Shown one piece after another: positions 6,633 through 13,081 of a stretch of DNA of 14,557 nucleotides (position 1 is its first letter; every line of letters starts with the position of its first letter). The notes under the pieces were generated by a model that was given only the letters and a program-made list of their open reading frames with translations, did not search any database and was not told the DNA's origin. This DNA comes from Merdiplasma sp905207905 (GTDB lineage: Bacteria > Bacillota > Clostridia > Lachnospirales > Lachnospiraceae), in assembly GCA_902475025.1 (NCBI GenBank), contig CABRXX010000065.1:1-14557 (forward strand), read 5' to 3'. The position numbers and the translations under genes were made by a program.

Positions 6633-7805
6633 ATGACAACTATCAAACTGCCAGAACACGTAATGCCGGTAGGACCGCTGAAGATCGCAGCATTGGAAGG
6701 CTGCCGAGATTTTGCTGGTATCGTGGACAAGTATTTGGTGGATTTTCGCCACAATTCTCCCATGAATTCCGATCCGCTCCTCCCGCTTCCAGGCTATTGC
6801 GAGGACAGCTATCTTTTAAACTGCAGCTGCCCCCGTTTTGGAACCGGAGAGGGAAAAGGACAGATTATGGACTCTGTGAGAGGATGCGATCTGTTCATTT
6901 TAGTTGACGTGTGCAACTACAGCCTTACATATACGGTCTGCGGCCATGAAAATCACATGTCCCCGGACAATCATTTTCAGGATTTAAAGCGCATTATCTC
7001 CGCTGCCAACGGAAAAGCTAAGAGGATTACGGTTGTCATGCCCTTCCTCTATGAAGGCCGGCAGCATAAGCGCTCCAAGAGAGAATCCTTAGACTGCTCT
7101 CTCGCCCTTCAGGAACTGATCGATATGGGCGTGACCAATATCGTCACCTTTGACGCCCATGATCCCAGAGTCCAGAACGCCATCCCGCTCCACGGTTTCG
7201 ACTCCTTTATGCCCACCTACCAGTTTTTGAAAGCTCTGGTGGAAGCTGTTCCGGATTTTCGCATTGACAGCGATCACCTAATGGCCATCAGCCCGGATGA
7301 GGGAGCCATGGAGCGAGCAGTATACTTTGCCAATATCCTTGGTATTGATATGGGAATGTTCTACAAGAGAAGAGACTACTCCACTGTTGTTAACGGAAAG
7401 AACCCCATTGTTGCCCACGAATTCCTGGGCGACTCTGTGGAAGGCAAAGACGTGCTGGTAATCGACGATATGATCTCCTCCGGCGAAAGTATGCTGGATG
7501 TAGCAAAACAGTTAAAGGAACGGAAAGCACGCCGGGTATTTGTCTGCACCACTTTCGGTCTTTTTACAGACGGCCTGGCCAAGTTTGACGAATACTACGA
7601 AAAGGGCTATATCTACAAAGTGGTAACCACCAATTTAAACTATCGAACGCCGGAACTTTTGAAGAGAGAGTGGTATGCAGAAGCAGATATGACCAAATAT
7701 CTTGCCAGCATTATCGACCATCTGAACCACGATGTATCCATCAGCAGCATCCAGTCTCCCACCGAAAAAATCCGGGAACTTCTGGAGAGCCTGAAAACAA
7801 AATAA
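6633..7805 (+). CDS. prs: Ribose-phosphate pyrophosphokinase (PRPP synthetase), long divergent form
   Basis: The enzyme makes PRPP from ribose 5-phosphate and ATP for nucleotide, histidine, tryptophan and NAD synthesis. At 390 residues it is about 70 longer than the usual ~315. Recognisable elements in order are MPFLYEGRQHKRSKRES (136-152, the ATP loop), FDAHDPRVQ with the conserved His (173-181), the catalytic FYKRRDYS (243-250), and the PRPP-binding loop VIDDMISSGESM (276-287). The last differs from the usual DDxxDTGGT-type loop because SSGES replaces the TGGT part. The extra length is spread over the N-terminus (including a cysteine-bearing LLNCSCPRFG), internal loops and a C-terminal tail. 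The ATG follows GGAGGTGCCCTA. It is the only plus-strand gene and is monocistronic. I judge it a true PRPP synthetase of the Clostridia long type; an inactive regulatory paralog is less likely because the key residues remain. Confidence 0.9.
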   Translation: MTTIKLPEHVMPVGPLKIAALEGCRDFAGIVDKYLVDFRHNSPMNSDPLLPLPGYCEDSYLLNCSCPRFGTGEGKGQIMDSVRGCDLFILVDVCNYSLTYTVCGHENHMSPDNHFQDLKRIISAANGKAKRITVVMPFLYEGRQHKRSKRESLDCSLALQELIDMGVTNIVTFDAHDPRVQNAIPLHGFDSFMPTYQFLKALVEAVPDFRIDSDHLMAISPDEGAMERAVYFANILGIDMGMFYKRRDYSTVVNGKNPIVAHEFLGDSVEGKDVLVIDDMISSGESMLDVAKQLKERKARRVFVCTTFGLFTDGLAKFDEYYEKGYIYKVVTTNLNYRTPELLKREWYAEADMTKYLASIIDHLNHDVSISSIQSPTEKIRELLESLKTK

Positions 7806-7863
7806 TATTTGTTCAGATTAAGAGAAGGCCGCGTGCTTTCGTTTTATCAGTTCCTGCTCATAA

Positions 7864-7924
7864 ACAAACAGGCCGTCACAGCCATGGGATTGCAAAGCAT
7901 CCTAAGCTGCGGCGGCCTGTTTGT
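7864..7924. terminator. Large hairpin between convergent prs and pgeF, probable bidirectional terminator
   Basis: The arms ACAAACAGGCCG (7864-7875) and CGGCCTGTTTGT (7913-7924) pair perfectly over 12 bp. The 37-base loop can fold into a smaller inner hairpin around GGATTGC / GCATCC. The site lies 58 bases after the prs stop and 55 bases after the pgeF stop. The minus-strand reading has the more U-rich tail (TGTTTGTTTATG), so it fits best as terminator of the pgeF transcript; its use by prs is inferred. Confidence 0.65.
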
Positions 7925-7978
7925 GTCCTATACAGATCTTTCCTGGCATCCATATACCTGGTACATAACCGTCTCTTT

Positions 7979-8845
7979 TTATTTTTTTATCATCAAAAAT
8001 GCCGCCAAATTTCCTCTTCTGCCGCCGGATGCCCGGTGAGAATAAAGAAGTTTGGGATTGCAGCAGGTACAAAGATCAGGCAGACTGATGTGCTCCGGCA
8101 GAAGTCCGGCTCCGAGAAAATTCTCATAGCAGGCCCGCCAGAGATTTAGCTGGTACTTCCCATCATCTTTTCCATAGAAAAGAAAAGGCCACAAATCCGA
8201 AGCATAGGCATTCCGGAACTCCTCAATCACATCCCCGCTCACTTCATAGCAATCCTGGCAAATGGAAGGGCCAATGGATGCCACCACATCCTCCGGCCTT
8301 GTTCCGTAAGCCTTTGTCATAGCCTCCACCACTGTCTTTCCTATATTTCCTACGGTTCCCCTCCAGCCTGAATGCGCAGAACCGATGGCACGGTGTACCG
8401 GATCCACCAAAAGCAAAGGTACGCAGTCCGCATAAAAGGTCACCAGTACCAGCCCCGGCACATTGGTGATCAGACCGTCAATATTATTATAATCCTGTTC
8501 TCGAATAAACCCAAGTCCCCGATCTTCCTCTGTCACTTTCATGATATTGGTAGTGTGCGTCTGTCTGGAAAACACCATGTTCTCCGGTTCATAACCAATA
8601 GCAGCTGCCAGACGCCTATGATTCTCTTCCACATTCTCCCTGTCCGGTTCCCGGCCAAAGCTTAAGTTCATAGAACCGATCTCTCCCTGGCTCACCCCGC
8701 CCAGCCTGGTACTGAATCCATGGGTAATCCAGGAAAACTGTTCCAATATGGGAAAGGTCAGATAAACCACTTCGCCCTTTTCATGGACAGAGATATGATT
8801 CATGGGATTCTCATCCTCTTTTCGTTTCCAATTCATCTTTCCCAT
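7979..8845 (-). CDS. pgeF: PgeF/YlmD family laccase-domain protein (multicopper polyphenol oxidase fold)
   Basis: The family (YfiH/YlmD/PgeF, DUF152) includes purine nucleoside phosphorylase/adenosine deaminase activities and, in E. coli, an editing enzyme that keeps L-Ser out of peptidoglycan. The 288 residues include the zinc ligands H97 (in RQTHTTN), C141 (in YADCVP) and H158 (in SAHSGWRG), and a C-terminal CTCCNPKLLYSHRASGG segment typical of the family. Three ATGs are possible: 8845 (GGGGGAG almost touching), 8836 (GGAG at 10 bases) and 8803. I list the longest, but the second has better spacing. The gene ends the minus-strand row, 138 bases after yraN, with a large hairpin downstream. 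The exact substrate here cannot be told from sequence. Confidence 0.92.
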   Translation of the reverse strand: MGKMNWKRKEDENPMNHISVHEKGEVVYLTFPILEQFSWITHGFSTRLGGVSQGEIGSMNLSFGREPDRENVEENHRRLAAAIGYEPENMVFSRQTHTTNIMKVTEEDRGLGFIREQDYNNIDGLITNVPGLVLVTFYADCVPLLLVDPVHRAIGSAHSGWRGTVGNIGKTVVEAMTKAYGTRPEDVVASIGPSICQDCYEVSGDVIEEFRNAYASDLWPFLFYGKDDGKYQLNLWRACYENFLGAGLLPEHISLPDLCTCCNPKLLYSHRASGGRRGNLAAFLMIKK

Positions 8846-8983
8846 ACTCCCCCTTTACCTCCCAGACTCTTTCATTTTCGGTTTCAGCAATGGAAAACGA
8901 ACCGTTTTTGGGAACACTCTGTTTTCCAAAAATCTCTTCTGCACAGCGCTGTTTTCTAGTCTCTCTGCTGTGTAATCGCTTTT

Positions 8984-9424
8984 TTATTCCTCCAGATAGG
9001 AAAATGCATTCTTTATAAGGAATATTTCCTCTCCCTGTATCGCCACCACGTCAAACCTGCTGGGAAACTCCCAATAAGAGGGATGTCGCAGCAAAAATAT
9101 CCGGGCTGTCCGGCAGATCTGCCGCTGCTTACGGACATTTACCGCTTCCAGCGCAGTTCCAAAGGTTCCATTCCTTCGGTACTTTACCTCTGCAAATACC
9201 AGATAAGCGCCCTCTCTGGCGATAAGATCAATCTCTCCGCTGCGGCAGCGGAAATTGTACTGCAAAATCTGATATCCCTGTTTTTCCAGAAAAATCCCCG
9301 CAATTCGTTCCCCATTAGCTCCTACTTTCCGTTTGTTCAAATAAAATACCCGCTCTCTCCCCAAAAAGCGTCTTTTACACAAAATTCTTGATAAAGCTTG
9401 CTCTGTGAATAGGCGATGGCCCAT
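8984..9424 (-). CDS. YraN family (UPF0102) endonuclease-like protein
   Basis: The family has a PD-(D/E)XK nuclease-like fold, and its biological role is poorly defined. Residues 31-146 give the full domain. It begins KRKVGANGER, contains the putative metal-binding set E64/D66 in SGEIDLIAREG and E79/K81 in FAEVKYR, and ends with a conserved KNAF region. The listed ATG at 9424 overlaps the end of rnhB by 50 bases and adds about 28 residues not typical of the family. A TTG at 9340 would give the usual ~118-residue protein but has only a weak GCGGG-type ribosome site. The start is therefore uncertain while the identity is firm. The rnhB-yraN order is a classic Firmicutes arrangement. Confidence 0.9.
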   Translation of the reverse strand: MGHRLFTEQALSRILCKRRFLGRERVFYLNKRKVGANGERIAGIFLEKQGYQILQYNFRCRSGEIDLIAREGAYLVFAEVKYRRNGTFGTALEAVNVRKQRQICRTARIFLLRHPSYWEFPSRFDVVAIQGEEIFLIKNAFSYLEE

Positions 9425-10133
9425 ATTTTCGGATTGCCTCTATATGGGCAGCCGAACCGTATCCCTTGTGTCCTGCAAAACCGTACTCCGGCATCAACTC
9501 ATCATACTCCCGCATCATCCGGTCCCTTGTAACCTTGGCCACCACGCTGGCCGCCGCTATGGACAAACTTTTGGCATCTCCCTTAACAATGGGCACCTGA
9601 GGGATGGTCACCTGAGGAATGGTCACCGCATCATTCAGCAGAATCTGGGGCATTACCTTCAGATGGCCAATGGCTTCACACATGGCCTCATAGGTAGCTT
9701 GAAGAATATTGATTTCATCAATTCTCCTGGGACCCACAATCCCCACCCCCACAGCCACCGCTTTCTCCTGTATCTCACAGAATAACGCTTCCCTGCGCTT
9801 TTCTGAAAGCTGCTTGGAATCGTTAAGATACAGAATCTCACAATCCTGGGGAAGAATCACCGCTCCGGCCACCACCGGACCTGCCAAAGGGCCTCTTCCT
9901 GCCTCATCAATACCGCACACATACCCTAAATCCTTGTATTTCTGCTCATAGCAGCGCATCCGTTCCAGCCTGCAGCGCTCCGCTTCCAGTTTTTTCAACT
10001 GCCCCTGATATTTTCTGATCAAGTTTTGGATGCCTGCCCTGGGATCCTGACCATACTTCGCAAACAGTTCCTGCAATGCATCCTCTCCGGCCGCTTCAAA
10101 TTCTTTTTTGATTTCCCCGATACTTCCTGCCAT
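9375..10133 (-). CDS. rnhB: Ribonuclease HII
   Basis: RNase HII cuts RNA in RNA-DNA hybrids and removes misincorporated ribonucleotides from DNA. Of the 252 residues, 1-70 form the N-terminal extension seen in Firmicutes homologs, with charged helices. The catalytic domain carries GIDEAGRGPLAGPVVAG at 74-90 (D76, E77), D168 in LLNDAV and D186 in KGDAKS, so the D-E-D-D set is complete. The ATG has AGGA with a 9-base spacing. A 5-residue VTIPQ repeats in tandem at 170-179 just after D168, but the D168-D186 distance is normal for the family. The gene overlaps yraN by 50 bases if that gene's long start is used. Confidence 0.97.
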   Translation of the reverse strand: MAGSIGEIKKEFEAAGEDALQELFAKYGQDPRAGIQNLIRKYQGQLKKLEAERCRLERMRCYEQKYKDLGYVCGIDEAGRGPLAGPVVAGAVILPQDCEILYLNDSKQLSEKRREALFCEIQEKAVAVGVGIVGPRRIDEINILQATYEAMCEAIGHLKVMPQILLNDAVTIPQVTIPQVPIVKGDAKSLSIAAASVVAKVTRDRMMREYDELMPEYGFAGHKGYGSAAHIEAIRKYGPSPIHRASFIKNFV

Positions 10134-10212
10134 ACGCTTTTATCCTTTCCATTTTTACTCCCTTGCTTCAAACACCAAAGCAGCGGGTGCGCAGGATCCA
10201 TAAACAGAATGC

Positions 10213-10764
10213 TCACTCTACAAATCCCGCCTCATTCAAGGGCCAGATCTTCAGCCAGGCCTTTCCAATGATCGTACCCTTCTCTACATTTCCCACACTG
10301 GGTTCCCGACTGTCGGAGCTGTTGTTCCGATTATCTCCCAGCACAAAGTACTCATCCTCTCCAAGCGTGATGGGATCAAAAGCCAACCCTTCATTTTCCA
10401 TTTTCTCCCAGCCGTAATCCTCCGAAAGAATCTGTCCATTAATGGTAATCACTCCGTCTGCAATCTGCACGGTCTCTCCCGGAAGTCCAATCACACGCTT
10501 AATATAGTAGGTGTCTTCCTGATACTGAAAGGGAAAAACCACCACTTCAAACCGCCTGGGATCCCTGAATTGGTAAGTCAGTTTATCCACGATCAGCTGA
10601 TCTCCATCATCCAGCGTGGGATACATGGAAATACCGCTCACCACGGTGCGCTGCCCTACGAAAGTTACCAACACAAAAGCCAGCACAAGCACTGCCGCAA
10701 TATAAAAAATCCAGCTAAGAGCCACCCCTACAGGCCCTTTTCTTTTCGCTTCTTTATTTTTCAA
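10213..10764 (-). CDS. lepB: Signal peptidase I (first paralog)
   Basis: This membrane serine protease removes signal peptides from exported proteins. The 183 residues begin with a short basic tail, then a single membrane segment at about 13-35. The catalytic serine box SGISMYPTL is at 43-51 (S46), the lysine box YYIKRVIGLPGE at 86-97 (K89), and GDNRNNSSDSR at 143-153. This is a complete Ser-Lys dyad enzyme of the S26 family. The start must be TTG at 10764 because an in-frame TGA lies two codons upstream; GGTGAG provides a ribosome site. It lies between rbgA and rnhB. A second, quite different paralog lies on the far side of rbgA. Confidence 0.95.
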   Translation of the reverse strand: MKNKEAKRKGPVGVALSWIFYIAAVLVLAFVLVTFVGQRTVVSGISMYPTLDDGDQLIVDKLTYQFRDPRRFEVVVFPFQYQEDTYYIKRVIGLPGETVQIADGVITINGQILSEDYGWEKMENEGLAFDPITLGEDEYFVLGDNRNNSSDSREPSVGNVEKGTIIGKAWLKIWPLNEAGFVE

Positions 10765-10808
10765 TACTTCTCACCATTCTCTCTCCTGCAGGCGCTCCTG
10801 TTCCTCTC

Positions 10809-11669
10809 TCAATTCTGCGTTCCCTGATCTTCCGGCATCTCCAAAGACAATCGTCCCAGCCGCCCCGACCGAAAATCATCCAGCAAAAGCGCAGCAGCCT
10901 TTGTAAGATCCAACGTATCCCCCTTGTTTTTACATCCTCTATTTTCTGCCACAGCCTCCAGCATCTGAAGCTCCGTCTGCTCTTCATCTGCTCCATAGCG
11001 GCCTGACAAAACTCCAGGATACTGCTTTGCGAGAAAACGAAGCAGCCACAGTGCCAGCTCCTCTGCATTTAACAATTCATCCTTCATGGAACCAATCAAA
11101 GCCAGTTTCAACCCAACTGTCTGATCCTCAAATTTAGGCCACAAAATCCCCGGAGTATCCAAAAGCTCTACATTTTTATTTAAGCGAATCCATTGTTTTC
11201 CCTTAGTAACTCCTGGCTTATTTCCTGTTTTTGCACAGGCTCTTCCTGCAAACGTATTGATAAAAGTGGATTTCCCTACATTGGGGATGCCCACCACCAT
11301 GGCTCGTACCGGCCGGTTCAGTATACCTCTTTTCCGATCCCGCTCCATCTTTTCCCGGCAGGCCTCCTGAATCAATGGCTGAATTTCCCGGATCCCTTTT
11401 CCATTCCTGGAGTTAATATTGGCCACAAAGCAGCCAGTACTCTGGAAATATTTGGTCCAGGCAAGATTCTGACGTTCATCCGCAAGATCTGCCTTATTTA
11501 ACAATACAATGCGTGCCTTTCCCTTGCCCAGCTCATTGATATCCGGATTTCTGCTGGAAATAGGAATTCTGGCATCAATCAATTCCATCACCAGGTCAAT
11601 CAGCTTCATATCCTCCTGCATCATGCGCCTGGCTTTTGTCATGTGGCCTGGATACCACTGATAATTCAT
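10809..11669 (-). CDS. rbgA: Ribosome biogenesis GTPase RbgA (YlqF)
   Basis: RbgA is a circularly permuted GTPase needed for late assembly of the 50S subunit. The order of motifs shows the permutation: NKAD (G4) at 58-61, then GIPNVGKST (G1) at 127-135, then DTPG (G3) at 171-174. The N-terminal WYPGHMTKA signature is at 5-13, and a C-terminal helical RNA-binding part follows. The 286 residues are normal for the family. The ATG follows GAGG with a 7-base gap. It sits between two signal peptidase genes downstream of rplS, matching the conserved Firmicutes rplS-lepB-rbgA-rnhB neighbourhood. Confidence 0.97.
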   Translation of the reverse strand: MNYQWYPGHMTKARRMMQEDMKLIDLVMELIDARIPISSRNPDINELGKGKARIVLLNKADLADERQNLAWTKYFQSTGCFVANINSRNGKGIREIQPLIQEACREKMERDRKRGILNRPVRAMVVGIPNVGKSTFINTFAGRACAKTGNKPGVTKGKQWIRLNKNVELLDTPGILWPKFEDQTVGLKLALIGSMKDELLNAEELALWLLRFLAKQYPGVLSGRYGADEEQTELQMLEAVAENRGCKNKGDTLDLTKAAALLLDDFRSGRLGRLSLEMPEDQGTQN

Positions 11670-11793
11670 ATTTTTTCCTCACTTTTTTTGCATTCTAATT
11701 CATCCAGCGTCCAGCCCGCAGGCATCTATACGCCAATTTCTTATTTTGCTTCCATTCGTACCTGCTCTTGCGGTACGCCTCTTATTCCTGCTT

Positions 11794-12450
11794 TTAGGAC
11801 ACTCTTCCTCTACGCTCCCCCGGGCTAATCACATACCAGACTTTGCCCTCGATGGTATCCGACTCCACCAATCCAATATCCGCAAACCGACTGTCCTCAC
11901 TGTTATTCCGATTATCTCCCAGTACAAAATACTCTTTCTCACCAAGTGTAATCGGCTCAGCCGCCATGCCCGGATTGGTGATCACCGGATAATTGGCTTT
12001 CTCCAAATAAGCCTTTCCATCTATATAAATCATACCATCCCTGATCTGAATCGTCTCTCCTGGCAGTCCAATCACCCGCTTAATATTGGAATGACTGCTC
12101 TCGCTGCCATTCGGCTTAAAAGAGATCACATCGCCCCGATCCGGGCCGCCGATTTGGTACGCCATCACATTTAACAGCACTTTATCGCCGCCGGAAAGAG
12201 TCACATCCATAGACTGCCCAACATTCGTCCTGGTCTGCCCAAAAAAATAGACTATCACATAGGCGAACATAATCACAATTAAAATCTGAAAGGTCCAAGA
12301 AAACACCACCTTTGGTATTTTCTTTCTTCTCTGATCCGGAAAGATCTCTTTCCGCTGGGCTTCCATACGTTTACGCTCCCTGGCGGTCGGGACAATCCCA
12401 TCCTGTTTTATCCAGCTATCTTCTTCTCTGTTTTTCTTCCATCTGCTCAT
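11794..12450 (-). CDS. lepB: Signal peptidase I (second paralog, variant active-site box)
   Basis: The ATG at 12450 has AGGAG at a 7-base spacing, so I prefer it to the longer frame from 12489; the protein is 218 residues. It has a long, highly charged cytoplasmic N-terminus (about residues 1-46), a membrane segment at about 47-70, the serine box VGQSMDVTL at 77-85 (S80), the lysine box NIKRVIGLPGE at 122-132 (K124), and GDNRNNSEDSR later on. The usual SMxPT serine box reads SMDVT here, so the conserved proline is absent while the dyad remains. It is probably an active peptidase with its own substrate preference. It lies between rplS and rbgA, behind a hairpin that may lower its transcription relative to rplS. 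Confidence 0.93.
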   Translation of the reverse strand: MSRWKKNREEDSWIKQDGIVPTARERKRMEAQRKEIFPDQRRKKIPKVVFSWTFQILIVIMFAYVIVYFFGQTRTNVGQSMDVTLSGGDKVLLNVMAYQIGGPDRGDVISFKPNGSESSHSNIKRVIGLPGETIQIRDGMIYIDGKAYLEKANYPVITNPGMAAEPITLGEKEYFVLGDNRNNSEDSRFADIGLVESDTIEGKVWYVISPGERRGRVS

Positions 12451-12473
12451 TGTAAGTCTCCTGCATACTGAAA

Positions 12474-12505
12474 GAGGGACAAAATACATTCTGTACTTGT
12501 CCCTC
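12474..12505 (-). terminator. Intercistronic hairpin between rplS and lepB, possible attenuator
   Basis: On the minus strand, GAGGGACAA and TTGTCCCTC pair over 9 bp, and the loop itself contains TACA-GAA-TGTA, so the hairpin is nearly continuous. It starts 11 bases after the rplS stop and is followed by TTTC, a weak U-tract. A leaky terminator or an mRNA stability stem would let L19 be made in excess over the downstream proteins. Confidence 0.6.
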
Positions 12506-12516
12506 AGCCACCAGAC

Positions 12517-12864
12517 TTATTTTACTAATTCTTTTACCTTAGCGCGTTTACCAACACGGCCTCTTAAGTAGTTCAGTTTTGCACGTCTTACTTTACCATG
12601 TCTTACCACTTCTACCTTCTCTACTGTGGGAGAATGCAGCGGCCAGGTCTTCTCAACGCCGATGCCGTTAGAATTCTTTCTAACTGTAAAGGTCTCTCTG
12701 TTGCTGCCGCCCTGTTTTTTCAGGACAACGCCTTCGAATACCTGTACACGTTCACGGTTACCCTCTTTAATCTTAGCGTATACTTTTACAGTATCACCAA
12801 TATTAAACTGAGGTGCTTCTGCCTTCATCTGAGCAGCTTCGATGTTTCTGATAATTTCGTTCAT
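12517..12864 (-). CDS. rplS: 50S ribosomal protein L19
   Basis: L19 lies at the 30S-50S interface of the ribosome. The chosen ATG at 12864 has AGGAGG at a 6-base spacing and yields 115 residues, the usual length; the upstream frame to 12879 covers that ribosome site itself. Family hallmarks are the start MNEIIRNIEAAQMK, FNIGDTVKVYAKIKEG, RVQVFEGVV, FTVRKNSNGIGVEKTWP with its conserved glycine region, and a basic C-terminus ending YLRGRVGKRAKVKELVK. It leads the row rplS-lepB-rbgA-lepB-rnhB-yraN and has its own promoter and leader. Confidence 0.98.
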   Translation of the reverse strand: MNEIIRNIEAAQMKAEAPQFNIGDTVKVYAKIKEGNRERVQVFEGVVLKKQGGSNRETFTVRKNSNGIGVEKTWPLHSPTVEKVEVVRHGKVRRAKLNYLRGRVGKRAKVKELVK

Positions 12865-12934
12865 TGTGTTCCTCCTCATCTATTGGATGTTCTTAATGCG
12901 CTGGGCAACAGAGGACCATCTCTTTCTCACAACG
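12865..12934 (-). ncRNA. Probable L19 autoregulatory leader RNA
   Basis: Between the predicted transcription start and the rplS ribosome site, the minus strand reads GATGGTCCTCTG, then GCGCATTAAGAACATCC, then the AGGAGG. I recall this AAGAACATCC block just ahead of the Shine-Dalgarno as a mark of the Firmicutes L19 leader, through which L19 is thought to control its own synthesis. The identification rests on memory of the pattern, not on a covariance search. Confidence 0.45.
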
Positions 12935-12940
12935 TTATTT

Positions 12941-12969
12941 ATCTTATCATGTTTCTTCTGTAATTGCAA
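12941..12969 (-). promoter_or_regulatory. rplS: Candidate promoter for the rplS operon
   Basis: On the minus strand, a -35-like TTGCAA (12964-12969) and a -10-like TAAGAT (12941-12946) lie 17 bases apart. Transcription would begin near 12934, about 70 bases before the rplS ATG. The spacer from dgoD to here is AT-rich and holds no other gene or clear terminator. Confidence 0.5.
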
Positions 12970-13081
12970 GCAGATTATTCAGATATTTCAGCCAACTCAA
13001 ACGCTCAAAAACAGAAAACAACATTTTATTTAATAGGAATCCTTTTTCAGCCTACACGCTTCTCCATGGCCATTCCATAGG

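Noticed and set aside
7809..8039. Plus-strand 76-codon frame after prs
   Set aside because: It runs through the terminator hairpin and into the antisense of pgeF and has no good start.
8891..8928. 8-bp inverted repeat TGGAAAAC/GTTTTCCA between yraN and pgeF
   Set aside because: AT-rich with a 22-base loop and no U-tract in the right place; too weak to call a terminator or operator.
9595..9626. In-frame 15-base tandem duplication in rnhB (VTIPQ twice)
   Set aside because: The spacing between catalytic D168 and D186 is the normal family distance, so this is probably not an insertion; it looks like chance or drift toward a repeat.
10754..11068. Minus-strand 104-codon frame overlapping rbgA
   Set aside because: It is an alternative frame of the rbgA 3' end with no family resemblance.
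13021..13081. Terminator after dgoD
   Set aside because: Only a 5-bp GGAAT/ATTCC pair with a loop of about 31 bases and a short AGGATTCCT palindrome are present; no U-tract follows a stable stem.
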